In this document: positions 1 to 6,604 of the stretch, one piece after another
How the letters are laid out: each line of letters begins with the position of its first letter
How positions within the stretch are numbered: the stretch's first letter is position 1
From: an uncultured Parabacteroides sp.
Lineage (GTDB): Bacteria; Bacteroidota; Bacteroidia; Bacteroidales; Tannerellaceae
Reading direction: 5' to 3'
Assembly (NCBI GenBank): GCA_900552415.1
Contig: USAD01000097.1
Span: 1 to 8,962 of the forward strand
DNA length: 8,962 nucleotides
The notes under the pieces: model-generated
Told to the model about the DNA's origin: nothing
Databases searched by the model: none
What the model saw: the letters and a program-made list of their open reading frames with translations, nothing else
Position numbers and translations under genes: made by a program

Positions 1-726
1 TTATGCGATACCGAGATCTGCCTTTCGGGCGATCAGTTTGCCAGCCATTTCGGCAAGGGCGTGTCGCTTTGTACCGACTATTTCGAGACATCGAGGGTTG
101 AGGCCTATATCGATACGCTCATGGTCGAGCAGACCGGCTTGAATGTCAATACGACCAACGAGGGGCTTTGCGCCCCGGTCGAGGCCCAGTTCGTAGCCGT
201 GGCCAATACGCCGGTCGCCGCGTTGTTCAATTGGAAGATCTACCGGAAGGATGACGCCGAACAGACGCCGGTGGCCCAATTCTCGGGCGAGGAGCTGGCT
301 TATACCTTTAATGAGGCGGGCGAGTTTGTCGTCTCGCTCGAGGTATCCGACCGGACGTCGACCTGCTCGTGGGCCGAGGAGCTGGAGCTGAAGATCGCGG
401 AGTCCTACTTGATGGTGCCCAACGCCTTCTCGCCGGGAACGTCGCCGGGCGTGAACGACGAGTTCAAGGTCGCCTATAAGTCGTTGACCCGCTTCAAGGG
501 CTGGATCTTCAACCGTTGGGGTGTCGAGATGTTCCGTTGGACCGATCCCTCGCAGGGCTGGGACGGCAAGAAAGGCGGGAAATATGTCGCGCCGGGCGTC
601 TATTTTTATGTCATCGAGGCCGAGGGCTCGGATGGCATCAAGTATAAGAAAAAAGGGGCGGTGAACATTCTCCGTCCGAAAACAGTGAGTGAGCAAGTTG
701 AAGGAGAAGAAAATGTGGTCGAATAA
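1..726 (+). CDS. T9SS type B sorting-domain protein, C-terminal part (5' end outside window)
   Basis: The reading frame is open from base 1 to the stop at 724-726, so this is the last 241 residues of a larger protein. A PKD-like beta-sandwich segment (about residues 40-135, with the YTFNEAGEFVVSLEV strand pattern) is followed by the gliding-motility-associated C-terminal domain. Its hallmarks are VPNAFSPG at about 139, ND then IFNRWG at about 169, WDG at about 187 and GVYFYVIEA at about 199. In Bacteroidetes this domain is a type B signal for export by the type IX secretion system, so the protein is inferred to be secreted or surface attached, with its real function in the missing N-terminus. 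About 15 acidic residues follow the usual domain end, and the gene overlaps the next by 14 bases. A GTG at 61 is in frame but is not a credible start, because the same frame continues upstream with plausible sequence. Confidence 0.87.
   Translation, partial: LCDTEICLSGDQFASHFGKGVSLCTDYFETSRVEAYIDTLMVEQTGLNVNTTNEGLCAPVEAQFVAVANTPVAALFNWKIYRKDDAEQTPVAQFSGEELAYTFNEAGEFVVSLEVSDRTSTCSWAEELELKIAESYLMVPNAFSPGTSPGVNDEFKVAYKSLTRFKGWIFNRWGVEMFRWTDPSQGWDGKKGGKYVAPGVYFYVIEAEGSDGIKYKKKGAVNILRPKTVSEQVEGEENVVE
701..709 (+). promoter_or_regulatory. Shine-Dalgarno site deciding the transglycosylase start
   Basis: AAGGAGAAG lies a few bases before the ATG at 713, inside the end of the preceding gene. It favours ATG 713 over the in-frame GTG at 689. 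Only the 713 start gives a compact signal peptide ending in LTAC. Confidence 0.6.
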
Positions 727-1684
727 CAGTGTATTAGGTTTTATGGGAGGTGTGGCGGTCTGCCTGACGGCCTGCATCTCGATGGGCTCGAACGATTCGG
801 GCAAGATTATGGAGCAGCGGCCGGTGGTCGCCTCCACGACGATGTCGCCGGAGATCCCGGCGGCGGTCCCCTTTTGTGGAAAACTGGTGGATATCACCCG
901 CTACGATATGCGGGAGAGTTATGATCGGGAATTGAGCAGCTTTACCTATTTCCATTCCACGACGATGTTGCTGATCAAGCGGGCGAACCGCTATTTCCCG
1001 GTGATCGAGCCGATCCTGAAGGCCAACGGCATCCCCGACGATTTCAAGTATCTCGCCGTGATCGAGAGCAGCCTCGACCCGAGGGTGAAATCGCCGGCAC
1101 GGGCGGTCGGTATGTGGCAATTGCTCGAGGGCACCGCCAAGGAGTTTGGCCTGACGATCACCCCGACGGTCGATGAGCGGTGCGACGTGGCGAAGTCGAC
1201 CGAGGCCGCTTGCCGCTATCTTAATTCGGCCTACAAGAAATATGGCGATTGGGCCGCCGTGGCCGCGGCCTATAACGGTGGCATGGGGCGGATCAGCGGC
1301 GAGCTGACCAAGCAGGATGCGGAGAGCTCGTTCGATCTTTGGCTCGTGGAGGAGACGACCCGTTATGTCTATCGCATCATGGCCATCAAGCAGATCTTCG
1401 AGAATCCCGCCAAGTATGGGTTTGTCATGAGGGCCCGCGACCTGTATAAGCCGATCGCCTGCGACGAGGTGAAGGTCTCCGCCGATATCCTGAGCCTCGC
1501 CGATTTCGCGAAGGAGCATGGTGTCACCTATGCCGACCTGAAACGCTTCAACCCCTGGCTGCGTGACCGTAAGCTCGCGACGCAGGGCCGTACCTATACG
1601 ATACTTGTCCCCAAACGGACGGATATGTTTTACGACAAGCCCAACACCTGGGTACATAACCCGGCGTGGGTCGTGGCTGAGTGA
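713..1684 (+). CDS. MltD-like lytic transglycosylase, lipoprotein
   Basis: Predicted to cleave the MurNAc-GlcNAc bond of peptidoglycan with formation of 1,6-anhydroMurNAc, in the periplasm and tethered by a lipid anchor. From ATG 713 it has 323 residues. A short hydrophobic signal ends in the lipobox LTAC. An SLT (GH23) domain follows at about residues 80-235: IPDDFKYLAVIESSLDP with catalytic Glu118, GMWQ at 133-136, and AAYNGG at 185-190. The segment about 253-301 (ADILSLADFAKEHGVTYADL through YTILVPK) resembles a single degenerate LysM peptidoglycan-binding module; MltD proteins often carry one to three. The gene starts inside the end of the T9SS-protein gene (14-base overlap), so translational coupling is likely. 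It ends 26 bases before the convergent DUF2200 gene. The family assignment is secure; the exact subfamily is not. Confidence 0.92.
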   Translation: MWSNNSVLGFMGGVAVCLTACISMGSNDSGKIMEQRPVVASTTMSPEIPAAVPFCGKLVDITRYDMRESYDRELSSFTYFHSTTMLLIKRANRYFPVIEPILKANGIPDDFKYLAVIESSLDPRVKSPARAVGMWQLLEGTAKEFGLTITPTVDERCDVAKSTEAACRYLNSAYKKYGDWAAVAAAYNGGMGRISGELTKQDAESSFDLWLVEETTRYVYRIMAIKQIFENPAKYGFVMRARDLYKPIACDEVKVSADILSLADFAKEHGVTYADLKRFNPWLRDRKLATQGRTYTILVPKRTDMFYDKPNTWVHNPAWVVAE

Positions 1685-1710
1685 GCGCGGCGGGCGATGG
1701 GGAAGAGCCT

Positions 1711-2061
1711 TTATCTTCCAAGGATCTTCTCCATCGGCTTGCCTTTGGCCAGCTCGTCAACCAGCTTGTCGAGGTAACGGATCTCGCGCATCAGCGGCTC
1801 CTCAATCGTTTCGATCTTGATGCCGCAGATGCTGCCCTTGATCCGCGAGCGGGCAGAGTTTGGCGCCGGAGCCTCGCGGAAGAAGTCGCCATAGGCGATG
1901 CCCCGTTCCAGCAGCGTTTCAATATGTTCGCCTGAATAGCCTGTTAGCCAGGTGATCACCTCGTTCACCTCCGCTTGGGTCCGTCCCTTCCTCACGGCCT
2001 TGTTCACCAATAGGGGATAGATTTTCGAGAGAGGCATCTGATAGATTTTCTCGTTGTCCAT
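1711..2061 (-). CDS. DUF2200 family protein
   Basis: A 116-residue soluble protein with the full DUF2200 pattern: an N-terminal [17 protein letters not shown], then [18 protein letters not shown], a central [18 protein letters not shown], and the C-terminal [20 protein letters not shown]. Length and both ends match the family, so it is intact. No catalytic function is established for DUF2200, and none can be read from the residues. It has no signal peptide or membrane segment and should be cytoplasmic. It is transcribed away from the 2062-2753 spacer and faces the transglycosylase gene tail to tail. A possible promoter lies at 2123-2130, giving a leader of about 55 bases. It could also be cotranscribed with the doubtful reading frame that stops 14 bases upstream. 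Confidence 0.9.
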   Translation of the reverse strand: MDNEKIYQMPLSKIYPLLVNKAVRKGRTQAEVNEVITWLTGYSGEHIETLLERGIAYGDFFREAPAPNSARSRIKGSICGIKIETIEEPLMREIRYLDKLVDELAKGKPMEKILGR

Positions 2062-2075
2062 TTGATCTGTCTTTT

Positions 2076-2414
2076 TTAATTCCTGATTCTTGATTTTGTG
2101 TCGGCCCAGCCGCCTTTGCCGGCAAATATAGCGATATTACAAATTAGAAGGATATTGAACAGACTGAGAGCATAATTTTTTTCGGCCCGCGAATGGTGGA
2201 TTACGTCGCGTTCCTGCAACGATCGGTAGATCCGTGAGGGGAAGAGTCGGCCGAGCGGATAGCCCTCCTTATATTGCCTGAAAACGCTTCGGAGGAAATT
2301 GCGCTCGTGTTCCTCCTTGTAGGCGGCGCTGAATTTATGTCCGAAAGAAAAAGAATTTTCCTTCGGAGAAAATTCCAATTTCCTTCGAACAAAAATGAAA
2401 TCCTCTTCGAACAA
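2076..2414 (-). CDS. Doubtful hypothetical protein or gene remnant
   Basis: A minus-strand frame of up to 112 residues that I do not recognise. The central part (about 2183-2330, from [16 protein letters not shown] to [10 protein letters not shown]) is charged and helix-like. Its codons carry a real coding signature: by hand count about 37 of 50 third positions are G or C, against about 18 of 50 second positions. Both ends look non-coding. The N-terminal 30 residues are simply a translation of the 22-bp repeat array. The last 30 residues are AT-rich and run through the likely DUF2200 promoter. It stops 14 bases before the DUF2200 start, which would allow an operon. It may be a small real gene with an uncertain start, or the surviving piece of a larger gene whose 5' part was replaced by repeats. 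Confidence 0.3.
   Translation of the reverse strand: MFEEDFIFVRRKLEFSPKENSFSFGHKFSAAYKEEHERNFLRSVFRQYKEGYPLGRLFPSRIYRSLQERDVIHHSRAEKNYALSLFNILLICNIAIFAGKGGWADTKSRIRN
2115..2130 (-). promoter_or_regulatory. Possible DUF2200 promoter (-7 element) with palindromic operator-like site
   Basis: On the minus strand, 2130-2123 reads TATATTTG, an exact match to the Bacteroidetes -7 consensus TAnnTTTG, placed about 60 bases before the DUF2200 start. I see no clean -33 TTTG at the usual spacing of about 19 bases. A perfect 12-bp palindrome, TTTGCCGGCAAA (2115-2126), overlaps the downstream half of the element and would sit near the transcription start, where a dimeric repressor could bind. The operator role is inference. 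Confidence 0.4.
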
Positions 2415-2427
2415 AATTTTCGGTTTG
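2340..2427. repeat. Degenerate 22-bp tandem repeat, four units
   Basis: Four consecutive 22-base units start at 2340, 2362, 2384 and 2406. Each opens with TTCG (TCCG in the first), followed by an A-rich centre; the first three end in a pyrimidine-rich tail such as TTTCC or TCCTC. Neighbouring units share about 13-14 of 22 positions, and units 3 and 4 share their first 11 bases (TTCGAACAAAA). The units form dyads with each other, for example GAATTTTC (2353-2360) against GAAAATTC (2368-2375). The period is not a multiple of three, so this is DNA-level rather than protein-level repetition. Confidence 0.65.
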
Positions 2428-2753
2428 CCAAAAGGTGTAAGATTGAGTCTTCAAAGTGATGACAAGCGATGTTCGCCTTCGTTCGTCAACGGAAGGTTCG
2501 GTTTGTTAGGGGATTTTTGTATGGACATCGCTTTCTGTCAAGCGGAGAATCATTTCATTATCGGGAATAATTTGCCCAAAGGGGAGATTCGTTTGGAATT
2601 AATTAGTACTTTTATCCTGCCGGATGAAGATTCGTTTGCTTTTGGGATGCGGTTAGGCGAATCTTCAGTCATGGTGAGATATGTGTTGTAGAATTGAGGG
2701 CCTGCTTCGCCTGAATTCGTTTAGGACTATGTTAATTAATTCACTATTTTATT
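2428..2753. other. Spacer before the rhamnosidase gene with three dyads, no secure gene
   Basis: I see no supportable gene here. A + strand frame (2395-2691) exists but lacks coding-like codon bias or any recognisable family. Three inverted repeats stand out. CCTTC-GTT/AAC-GGAAGG (2476-2496) has a four-base loop and one bulged base. TGAAGATTCG (2625-2634) pairs perfectly with CGAATCTTCA (2658-2667). GAATTGAGG (2691-2699) pairs with CCTGAATTC (2710-2718) with one mismatch, 35 bases before the rhamnosidase start. None is followed by a T-run typical of a terminator. No clean TAnnTTTG element was found for the downstream gene. Confidence 0.4.
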
Positions 2754-5330
2754 ATGAGAAAATTATTGAAAGGAATTGTTTTTGTTGGGACATTTTCCGC
2801 CACCTTGTTGATGAATGTTTCGTGTAGTGTATCCGATAAACAGCCTTATAGTCTTACCGCTGCTTTGAATGACTCTGTTTGGAAATCCTCATCCTGGATA
2901 TCGGTCGTGGATGCTCCTGTCGTATCGGGCGAAGTGGCTGACGGTAGCCGTGCCGCGGATGGAGCCAGTTGGTTTTTGGCGACGGTAAGGAACGACAAGA
3001 AAGTGAGCCGCGCCTTGTGGATGACAACCGGATTGGGCGTGTATGAGTTATATGTCAATGGCAAGCCGGTAGGCGATGAGATCTTAAAGCCGGGTTTTAC
3101 GCACCCGGAGAAGACCAGGCTCTCTTTTACTTATGACGTGACGGGGCTTTTTGATACGGCCTCAGGCGCGGAGAATGTCCTTTCCGCCCAGGTGACTCCC
3201 GGCTGGTGGGCGGACAAGATCGTGACACCCGCCGGGCATGATGGCATGATCGGTAGGAAGTGCGCTTTTCGCGGCGTGCTGGCGTTGTATTATTCGGATG
3301 GCAGCACGCGGCTTTATGGTACGGATACCGAAAATTGGAAGGCAGGCATAGCGGGTCCTGTCACGCATGCCGCGATCTATGACGGTGAGGAATACGACGC
3401 GCGAATCGCTCCGGGATTTGAGACACCGGAAAAACTGGGAGTACCGGAAATCAATACGGAATTTCATGGGGATATATTCCCCTCAGATGGCGCCGAGATC
3501 TATTTCAGGCACGACCTGGCTTTGTCGCCGGTCAAGACTTATGTCTGGCAAGGAGTCGCTGGCGAGGACGAGAACCATTTTGGCCGGGTGGTCTTAAAGC
3601 GTGAGTATGGGGCAGGAGAGCCTATCGTTGTCAATCCTGGAGAAAATCTGGTTGTCGATTTTGGACAAAACTGTTCGGCCGTGCCCGTGTTCGTCTTCAA
3701 CGCGGCGGAGGGAACGGAGCTGAATTGCGTAACAGCCGAACTGCTTAATGACGGTAATGGCTCCAAGGAACGTGGCATGGATGGCCCGGAGGGAAGCGTT
3801 CATCGCCAGAACCTCAGGATTCCGGATACGGGCATGAAGCTGAAATATACGTTCGCCAATTCGCCGGAGGATGTTTGCTATACTCCACGTTATACGTTCT
3901 TCGGCTATCGATATGTTTCCATCAACGTGACGGACAAAGTTGTTATAAAGAGTATCAAGTCCTTGCCCGTGACATCTATCTCCCGCGATATGGAAATAGG
4001 CAAGATAGAGACGGGCAATGAGCTAGTGAATAAATTGATCTCCAACACGATTTGGGGGCAACGCTCCAATTATTTGTCCGTGCCCACGGATTGTCCCCAA
4101 CGTAATGAGCGGTTGGGATGGACGGCAGATACCCAGGTTTTCACGGAAACAGGTTCCTTCTTCGCCAATACGACATCATTTTTCCGTAAATGGATGCGTG
4201 ACCTTATTGACAGTCAAGGGGAGAAGGGCGGTTTCCCCGGAGTCGCCCCGCTGAGCCAGTACGGAAAAGAGATGACACGCCTGGGCTGGTCGGACGCCGG
4301 GATTATAGTCCCTTGGAGCATTTGGAAGCAGTTTGGCGATACGGAGATCGTGGAGCAGTCCTGGAAATCGATGGAGAAGTATATGAATCATATCAATGAG
4401 ACGCGATATGACCATAATGCCCTTATCGAGGAGAATGGCAATTACCAATGGGCGGACTGGTTGAGTTATGAGCCTTTGGAAAGTTGTGGGGGAGGAGCCT
4501 TTGGGCCTAAAGGGCCATTGCCCGAAGCCGTGGAATACTGGAACTACTTGAGCGCTTCCTATTGGTTGCTCGACGCGGGCATGATGCGTGATATGGCTAT
4601 TGGGACAGGAAGGGATGCCTCAAGGTATGAGACGATGACGCGTGACGCGAAAACATATATAAGAGAGCGGTTTTTTGATGAGAACGGAAAGTTTAAGACC
4701 GATATCTTGAATACGATGCAGACTCCAGCGTTATTCGCACTCAAGAACAATATTCTTGACGGAGCCGCGAAAGAGGCGATGATCGGGCGTTTGAGGGAGA
4801 ACTTCGCGGAGCATGGGAATTGTCTTCAGACGGGTTTTCTAGGTACGTCTATCCTTATGCCTACATTATCGGAGAATGGGATGTCGGACATCGCCTGGGA
4901 ATTGTTGTTCCAGAGGAAGAATCCAAGTTGGATCTATTCCATAGATAATGGCGCTACGACTATTTGGGAGAGATGGAACAGCTATATGATTGATAAAGGC
5001 ATGGGGCCTAAAGGAATGAATAGCTTCAATCACTACGCGTACGGTGTCGTTTGCGAATGGATTTGGGAATCAGCCGCCGGAATCGCTTCGGATCCGGCCA
5101 ATCCAGGCTTCAGGCATATCATCATGAAGCCTGTCCCGGATAAAAGATTGGGCTATCTGAAGGCGGAGTATCATTCGGCATCGGGCGTCATAAGGAGCGC
5201 ATGGAAATATGAGGGCGACAATTGGATTTGGGAGTTCTCTGTTCCGGACGGTTGTACCGCCACGGTTACCCTTCCCGGTGAAACTCAATCAAAGGAATAT
5301 GAGGCTGGTGATTATAAGATCGTTCAATAA
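2754..5330 (+). CDS. GH78 alpha-L-rhamnosidase, probable lipoprotein
   Basis: Predicted to release terminal alpha-L-rhamnose from plant glycosides, pectic rhamnogalacturonan or bacterial polysaccharides by an inverting mechanism. Its 858 residues are full length for the family. An N-terminal signal ends at Cys24 (NVSC), an imperfect lipobox. Next come the alpha-L-rhamnosidase N-terminal beta domain (about 75-235, with LYVNGKPVG), a second beta domain with VVDFGQNCS (about 295-390), the six-hairpin (alpha/alpha)6 catalytic domain (about 420-775) and a C-terminal beta domain (about 777-855). The GH78 catalytic motif PTDCPQRNERLGWTAD contains Asp446, Glu452 (the probable general acid) and Asp459; GATTIWE ends in Glu739, the likely partner. 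No SusC/SusD pair or regulator is visible beside it. Its AT-richer codons differ from neighbouring genes, suggesting separate acquisition. The AT-rich region before ATG 2754 is typical for Bacteroidetes starts. Substrate and linkage cannot be read from sequence. Confidence 0.93.
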   Translation: MRKLLKGIVFVGTFSATLLMNVSCSVSDKQPYSLTAALNDSVWKSSSWISVVDAPVVSGEVADGSRAADGASWFLATVRNDKKVSRALWMTTGLGVYELYVNGKPVGDEILKPGFTHPEKTRLSFTYDVTGLFDTASGAENVLSAQVTPGWWADKIVTPAGHDGMIGRKCAFRGVLALYYSDGSTRLYGTDTENWKAGIAGPVTHAAIYDGEEYDARIAPGFETPEKLGVPEINTEFHGDIFPSDGAEIYFRHDLALSPVKTYVWQGVAGEDENHFGRVVLKREYGAGEPIVVNPGENLVVDFGQNCSAVPVFVFNAAEGTELNCVTAELLNDGNGSKERGMDGPEGSVHRQNLRIPDTGMKLKYTFANSPEDVCYTPRYTFFGYRYVSINVTDKVVIKSIKSLPVTSISRDMEIGKIETGNELVNKLISNTIWGQRSNYLSVPTDCPQRNERLGWTADTQVFTETGSFFANTTSFFRKWMRDLIDSQGEKGGFPGVAPLSQYGKEMTRLGWSDAGIIVPWSIWKQFGDTEIVEQSWKSMEKYMNHINETRYDHNALIEENGNYQWADWLSYEPLESCGGGAFGPKGPLPEAVEYWNYLSASYWLLDAGMMRDMAIGTGRDASRYETMTRDAKTYIRERFFDENGKFKTDILNTMQTPALFALKNNILDGAAKEAMIGRLRENFAEHGNCLQTGFLGTSILMPTLSENGMSDIAWELLFQRKNPSWIYSIDNGATTIWERWNSYMIDKGMGPKGMNSFNHYAYGVVCEWIWESAAGIASDPANPGFRHIIMKPVPDKRLGYLKAEYHSASGVIRSAWKYEGDNWIWEFSVPDGCTATVTLPGETQSKEYEAGDYKIVQ

Positions 5331-5350
5331 ATAAATTATCTGACGGAAGA

Positions 5351-6598
5351 ATGAATAAGGATATTAAGGGTGGGCTGCTGACGCTGTTGTTGCTGCTGTT
5401 GCTGGCAGCCTGCGAGAAGGAGGAATCGTTGGGGCCGGATGGTCCGGAAGAGGGCTTTCGCTACTTGACCGGCGTGATCGCGGAGCGGCATATCGGCAAG
5501 GAAGAGATCGCCACCATGGTGGCGGATTATGCGGCGGGGCAGGATATAAACTTGCCAGAGTCCGCGATTGTCAACCTGCTGTGTGATGTCGATGTGGCGG
5601 CCATCGAATATACGACAACCGGTGTGGACGGCTCGCCGGTGACGGCCTCGGGCGTCGTGGCCATTCCGGGAGGCACGACCTCCTACGACCATTTGCTCAG
5701 CATCCAGCACGTGACGCTCGACATGGAGGAGGCGCCCTCGCTCCAGCTTTTTTATTACGAGATGATCCCGGTCGTGAATCGTCATGTCGTTGTCATGGCC
5801 GATTATCTGGGCTATGGATCGAGCCAGACCGCCGACCGGCAGCATCCTTACCTGCATGCCCGCCTGACGGGTAGCGCCTGCGCCGACATGATCGAGGCGG
5901 CTCGCGAATACCTGAGTCATAAGGAGATAGAGGAGACGGACGACGATATTGAGCTGATCGGTTACTCGCAAGGCGGGCACGCGAGTGTCGCCACCTTACT
6001 GGAGCTGGAGGCCCGTGGCCAGGGCGGGCGCATTCGTGCGGTTCATGCCGGCGGCGGCGCTTACAATCTGGAGAGTCTTCTGGAGACCTTCACCGACACG
6101 ACCAATGCGCCCTCGTCTTATTCGCATACCGGCTATGCGCCCTATTTGATCCGGGGAATGGCTTACGGCGAGCGGCTCGACCTGAGCGACAGCCATCTTT
6201 ATGCGCCCGAGGTGATCGCCAATGGCTTGAACGAGATGTTCTCCACACGCCCGTTGTCGGAATGGCATAAGGCTTTGGGCGATGATATCACCCGGGTGTT
6301 GCATCCCGATTTCTTCGCCGCGCCGACCTATAACGGCAACGCGGACGTGCTCGCCATCATTCAGGCGCTTCGGGATAACTCATTGCTGAATGCGACCGTC
6401 AAGCCCCAGGCGCCGATTCATCTTTATCATGTGCCGACGGATGAGCAGGTGCCTTATGTGAACGCCACGACCGCTCTCGAGGCTTGGCCCGGCTCGACGC
6501 TGACCAATCTCGAGATGCCGACACACGCGGTCGGCGGCGCCGAGTTCTTCCTTCGCTATATGGGGCTTTGGGAGCTTATCGGGCCGCTGATCAAGTGA
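5351..6598 (+). CDS. Alpha/beta-hydrolase lipoprotein, secreted lipase/esterase-like
   Basis: A 415-residue serine hydrolase, probably an esterase or lipase of the secretory-lipase type. A leucine-rich signal ends in the lipobox LLAAC (Cys21). The residues after the cysteine (EKEES) are acidic, like the lipoprotein export signals that send Bacteroidetes lipoproteins to the cell surface. The nucleophile elbow GYSQGG puts Ser206 in place, with likely triad partners Asp364 (PTDEQVPY) and His392 (MPTHAVGG). An upstream stretch with DYLGYGSSQ is the usual lid and oxyanion region of this family. It starts 20 bases after the rhamnosidase stop with a GGAAG site near the ATG, so the two are probably cotranscribed. 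That context suggests removal of ester groups from a rhamnose-containing glycan, but this is inference. Its codons are more GC-rich than those of the rhamnosidase. It could equally be a general lipid or peptide ester hydrolase. Confidence 0.85.
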   Translation: MNKDIKGGLLTLLLLLLLAACEKEESLGPDGPEEGFRYLTGVIAERHIGKEEIATMVADYAAGQDINLPESAIVNLLCDVDVAAIEYTTTGVDGSPVTASGVVAIPGGTTSYDHLLSIQHVTLDMEEAPSLQLFYYEMIPVVNRHVVVMADYLGYGSSQTADRQHPYLHARLTGSACADMIEAAREYLSHKEIEETDDDIELIGYSQGGHASVATLLELEARGQGGRIRAVHAGGGAYNLESLLETFTDTTNAPSSYSHTGYAPYLIRGMAYGERLDLSDSHLYAPEVIANGLNEMFSTRPLSEWHKALGDDITRVLHPDFFAAPTYNGNADVLAIIQALRDNSLLNATVKPQAPIHLYHVPTDEQVPYVNATTALEAWPGSTLTNLEMPTHAVGGAEFFLRYMGLWELIGPLIK

Positions 6599-6604
6599 TG
6601 CCGT

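Noticed and set aside
1..897. 298-residue open frame on the minus strand opposite the T9SS-protein gene
   Set aside because: It is a shadow of a GC-rich gene. The + strand frame has recognisable PKD-like and T9SS domains, while this translation matches nothing known to me.
734..1657. 307-residue minus-strand frame opposite the transglycosylase
   Set aside because: It arises from GC-rich third positions of the + gene. The + frame has clear SLT motifs; the antisense product has only arginine- and histidine-rich low-information sequence.
2340..2427. CRISPR-like array
   Set aside because: The units are directly tandem with no spacers and are degenerate, and there is no cas gene nearby.
2395..2691. 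98-residue + strand frame in the spacer
   Set aside because: Starts inside the 22-bp repeats, shows no coding-like codon bias and no recognisable family; it contains a dyad that suggests non-coding DNA.
2754..5330. Start of a full polysaccharide utilisation locus
   Set aside because: No SusC/SusD pair, sensor or sigma/anti-sigma gene is present within the window; only the rhamnosidase and a hydrolase are seen.
5336..5980. 214-residue minus-strand frame with a glutamine run opposite the hydrolase
   Set aside because: The glutamine run is the reverse of the leucine-rich signal peptide codons. No independent coding sign.
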